A DNA stretch of 7,616 nt from Myxococcota bacterium (GTDB lineage Bacteria; Myxococcota; Polyangia; GCA-2747355; JAKLHH01): assembly GCA_022710245.1 (NCBI GenBank), contig JAKLHH010000337.1, forward strand, positions 1 through 7,616, read 5' to 3'. The notes below the pieces were generated by a model. The model was not told the origin of the DNA and did not search any database. It worked only from the letters and a program-made list of their open reading frames with translations. Positions 6,520-7,616 of this stretch are shown piece after piece. Numbering within the stretch: the first letter of the stretch is position 1; each line of letters opens with the position of its first letter. The position numbers were made by a program, and so were the translations under genes.

Positions 6520-6528
6520 AGGATACCA
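6520..6528 (-). promoter_or_regulatory. Candidate extended -10 element upstream of the membrane protein gene
   Basis: On the minus strand TGGTATCCT (rc of 6520-6528) fits the extended -10 pattern TGnTAnnnT. Transcription would begin near 6513, about 30 bases before the GTG start at 6483. No -35 at a suitable distance is seen. Confidence 0.25.
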
Positions 6529-6576
6529 CCGGCGCGGCGCGAGGCTGTGACGCGCGGCACGCGAGCGGGATCGGGA

Positions 6577-6702
6577 TCACTCGGAGAGGAGCAGGTAGCG
6601 CAGGCGCTGCTCACCCCTGTCGCTCGTGGGCACGGCGCGGCTGCTGCAGGCGGCGAGGCAGGGGCCGAAGAGCAGGATGACAAAGGCAAAGGCTGACCGC
6701 AT
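6577..6702 (-). CDS. Very small predicted lipoprotein, 41 residues
   Basis: A short gene with all the marks of a lipoprotein: ATG at 6702, GGAGGAG four bases upstream (rc of 6707-6713), a hydrophobic core AFAFVILLF at 4-12, and a canonical LAAC lipobox with Cys19 as the likely lipidated residue (Cys15 is an alternative). The mature peptide is only 23 residues, starting CSSRAVPTSDRGE and ending RYLLLSE before TGA at 6577. Its role is unknown. It could resemble small entericidin-like lipoproteins in architecture only; I see no sequence reason to call it one. It may also be the truncated start of a once longer lipoprotein. It diverges from the Cys-rich lipoprotein gene across 61 bases and precedes the membrane protein gene on the same strand. 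Confidence 0.7.
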   Translation of the reverse strand: MRSAFAFVILLFGPCLAACSSRAVPTSDRGEQRLRYLLLSE

Positions 6703-6763
6703 GACTCTCCTCCGCGCGATCATCGTACACTGAGGTCAGGCTCACCGGCCACGGAGGGCTACC
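6703..6763. promoter_or_regulatory. Divergent intergenic region between two lipoprotein genes
   Basis: The 61 bases must drive both genes if each has its own promoter. Minus-strand TACGAT (rc of 6722-6727) and plus-strand TACACT (6726-6731) are overlapping -10-like hexamers. No convincing -35 is seen for either. Small dyads CGAT-C-ATCG (6717-6725) and CTGA-GG-TCAG (6730-6739) occur here. Shine-Dalgarno sequences are at both ends: GGAGGAG for the minus gene, GGAGGG (6753-6758, five bases before the ATG) for the plus gene. Confidence 0.3.
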
Positions 6764-7616
6764 ATGAGTCGCTCGCTCTCGTGCTCCCTGCTCGGCGTGA
6801 CCCTCGCTGCCGGCGTGACCCTCGCCGTCGGCGCCGGATGCGGGAGCCGCACCAGCCTCGGCAACCCGACCGGGCCGGCGCGCCGCGACGGCGCGGTGGA
6901 CCGTGCGCTGCCCGGGCTCGATGCGCGGGACGGCTGGTGGTGGCCGGAGGACCGCGGCTGGGTCTCCGACGACCGGGCGCTGCCGGACCGCGCGCCGCCG
7001 CCCGACGGCGGCTGCGTCGGCATGGGCGGCGGGACGGTGATGGCGGGCGGCAACTGCTGCCCGGGCCTGACCCCCTTCAAGACCCAGACCGGCGCCACCA
7101 TCTGCTCGAAGCCCTGCACCGCCGACGATCCCGCGACGCCTCTCGTCAACGAGGACAGCTGCCCCGACCTGACCAAGTACCTCTGCGCGCCGACCTTGCT
7201 GCTGCCGGGCGCGCCGCACGCCTGCGTCCGGCGCTGCTCGCCGAAGTACGGCAGCAACGCCTGCGGCCCGCACCTCGCCTGCCACTGGAGGAGCGTCAGC
7301 TACAGCCCCGGCCTCGATCAGGCGGTCTGCGTGTATCCGGGCTGCCTCTCGGGCAAGGACTGCCCGGTCTACCTCGACCAGAGCTGCAGCCCTGGCGCCG
7401 TCGGGCAGTGCGCCGGCCAGGCCGGGGTCTTCTGTGCCGCGGACGAGAGCAGCGCGAGCGGCGGCACCTGCGCGCAGACTGGCTCGTGCGAGGCGGCGAG
7501 CGGGCTCTGCCTGGCGTTCCCCGGGGCGGGGAGCGGCGGCGTCGGCGCCCCCTGCAAGACCGACCTCGACTGTCAGAGCGGCAGGCGCTGCGACCGCGAG
7601 CGGACCGTCGGCGGGC
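6764..7616 (+). CDS. Partial Cys-rich predicted surface lipoprotein
   Basis: The first 284 residues are present and the gene runs off the right edge. GGAGGG five bases before the ATG fixes the start. A signal peptide with a Gly/Val/Thr/Leu/Ala core ends in VGAGC, making Cys26 a likely lipidation site, though the box is not canonical and type I cleavage is possible. Residues 38-83 form a low-complexity stalk rich in Asp, Arg and Pro, with an odd GWWWPEDRGW stretch at 57-66. From residue 84 there are 23 cysteines to the window end, including a CC pair at 98-99. The last visible part, GAPCKTDLDCQSGRRC (261-276), fits the short Cys-repeat pattern G-x-x-C-x5-C-x5-C common in exported proteins of Myxococcota. 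It is probably disulfide-bonded and displayed at the cell surface. No enzymatic motif is seen; the role (adhesion or binding) is a guess. It is the only gene here on the plus strand. Confidence 0.88.
   Translation, partial: MSRSLSCSLLGVTLAAGVTLAVGAGCGSRTSLGNPTGPARRDGAVDRALPGLDARDGWWWPEDRGWVSDDRALPDRAPPPDGGCVGMGGGTVMAGGNCCPGLTPFKTQTGATICSKPCTADDPATPLVNEDSCPDLTKYLCAPTLLLPGAPHACVRRCSPKYGSNACGPHLACHWRSVSYSPGLDQAVCVYPGCLSGKDCPVYLDQSCSPGAVGQCAGQAGVFCAADESSASGGTCAQTGSCEAASGLCLAFPGAGSGGVGAPCKTDLDCQSGRRCDRERTVGG
6794..6829 (+). repeat. In-frame tandem duplication of 18 bases inside a signal peptide
   Basis: Units 6794-6811 and 6812-6829 agree at 16 of 18 bases, both starting GGCGTGACCCTCGC. They encode GVTLAA and GVTLAV, so the duplication lengthens the hydrophobic core of the Cys-rich lipoprotein's signal peptide by six residues. 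Confidence 0.75.

Noticed and set aside
6611..7285. Open frames of 224 and 171 codons on the minus strand near the right end
   Set aside because: They lie opposite the Cys-rich lipoprotein, which has a Shine-Dalgarno sequence, a signal peptide and a regular Cys pattern.

Overview
The window is very GC-rich, and its coding frames have strongly G/C-ending third codon positions. It encodes several lipoproteins, a Cys-rich surface lipoprotein with a Asp/Arg-rich stalk, and orphan cytoplasmic proteins. This style fits a Myxococcota-like (former Deltaproteobacteria) bacterium; that is an inference from gene style and composition, not from a marker gene. I see no rRNA, tRNA, CRISPR, IS element or phage gene.

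Layout: nearly the whole window reads leftward (minus strand). From right to left: (a) a Cys-rich lipoprotein on the plus strand (6764 to the window end, cut off) diverges from (b) a 41-residue lipoprotein on the minus strand (6577-6702). Then come (c) a polytopic membrane protein whose C-terminal part looks like a CPBP (CAAX protease/bacteriocin-processing) domain with most of its motif residues replaced (5098-6483); (d) a 137-base gap with a candidate promoter and a nested inverted repeat; (e) GapN, the non-phosphorylating NADP-dependent glyceraldehyde-3-phosphate dehydrogenase (3332-4960); (f) a lipoprotein of unknown role, 11 bases downstream and surely co-transcribed (2427-3320); (g) a 175-base gap with a candidate terminator, a 23-bp tandem duplication and a candidate promoter; (h) an unrecognised 242-residue cytoplasmic protein (1523-2251); and (i) a protein with a YtpQ/DUF1444-like region that runs off the left edge (1-1476).

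Functionally, only GapN can be named with assurance. It oxidises glyceraldehyde-3-phosphate directly to 3-phosphoglycerate and makes NADPH, bypassing the ATP-yielding phosphoglycerate kinase step. All the residues expected for catalysis and substrate-phosphate binding are present. The pair (h)-(i) looks like one transcription unit. The window is not an obvious defence or mobile region. Its most unusual points are the degenerate CPBP-like protein, the very short lipoprotein beside it, and the unknown DUF1444-like pair.
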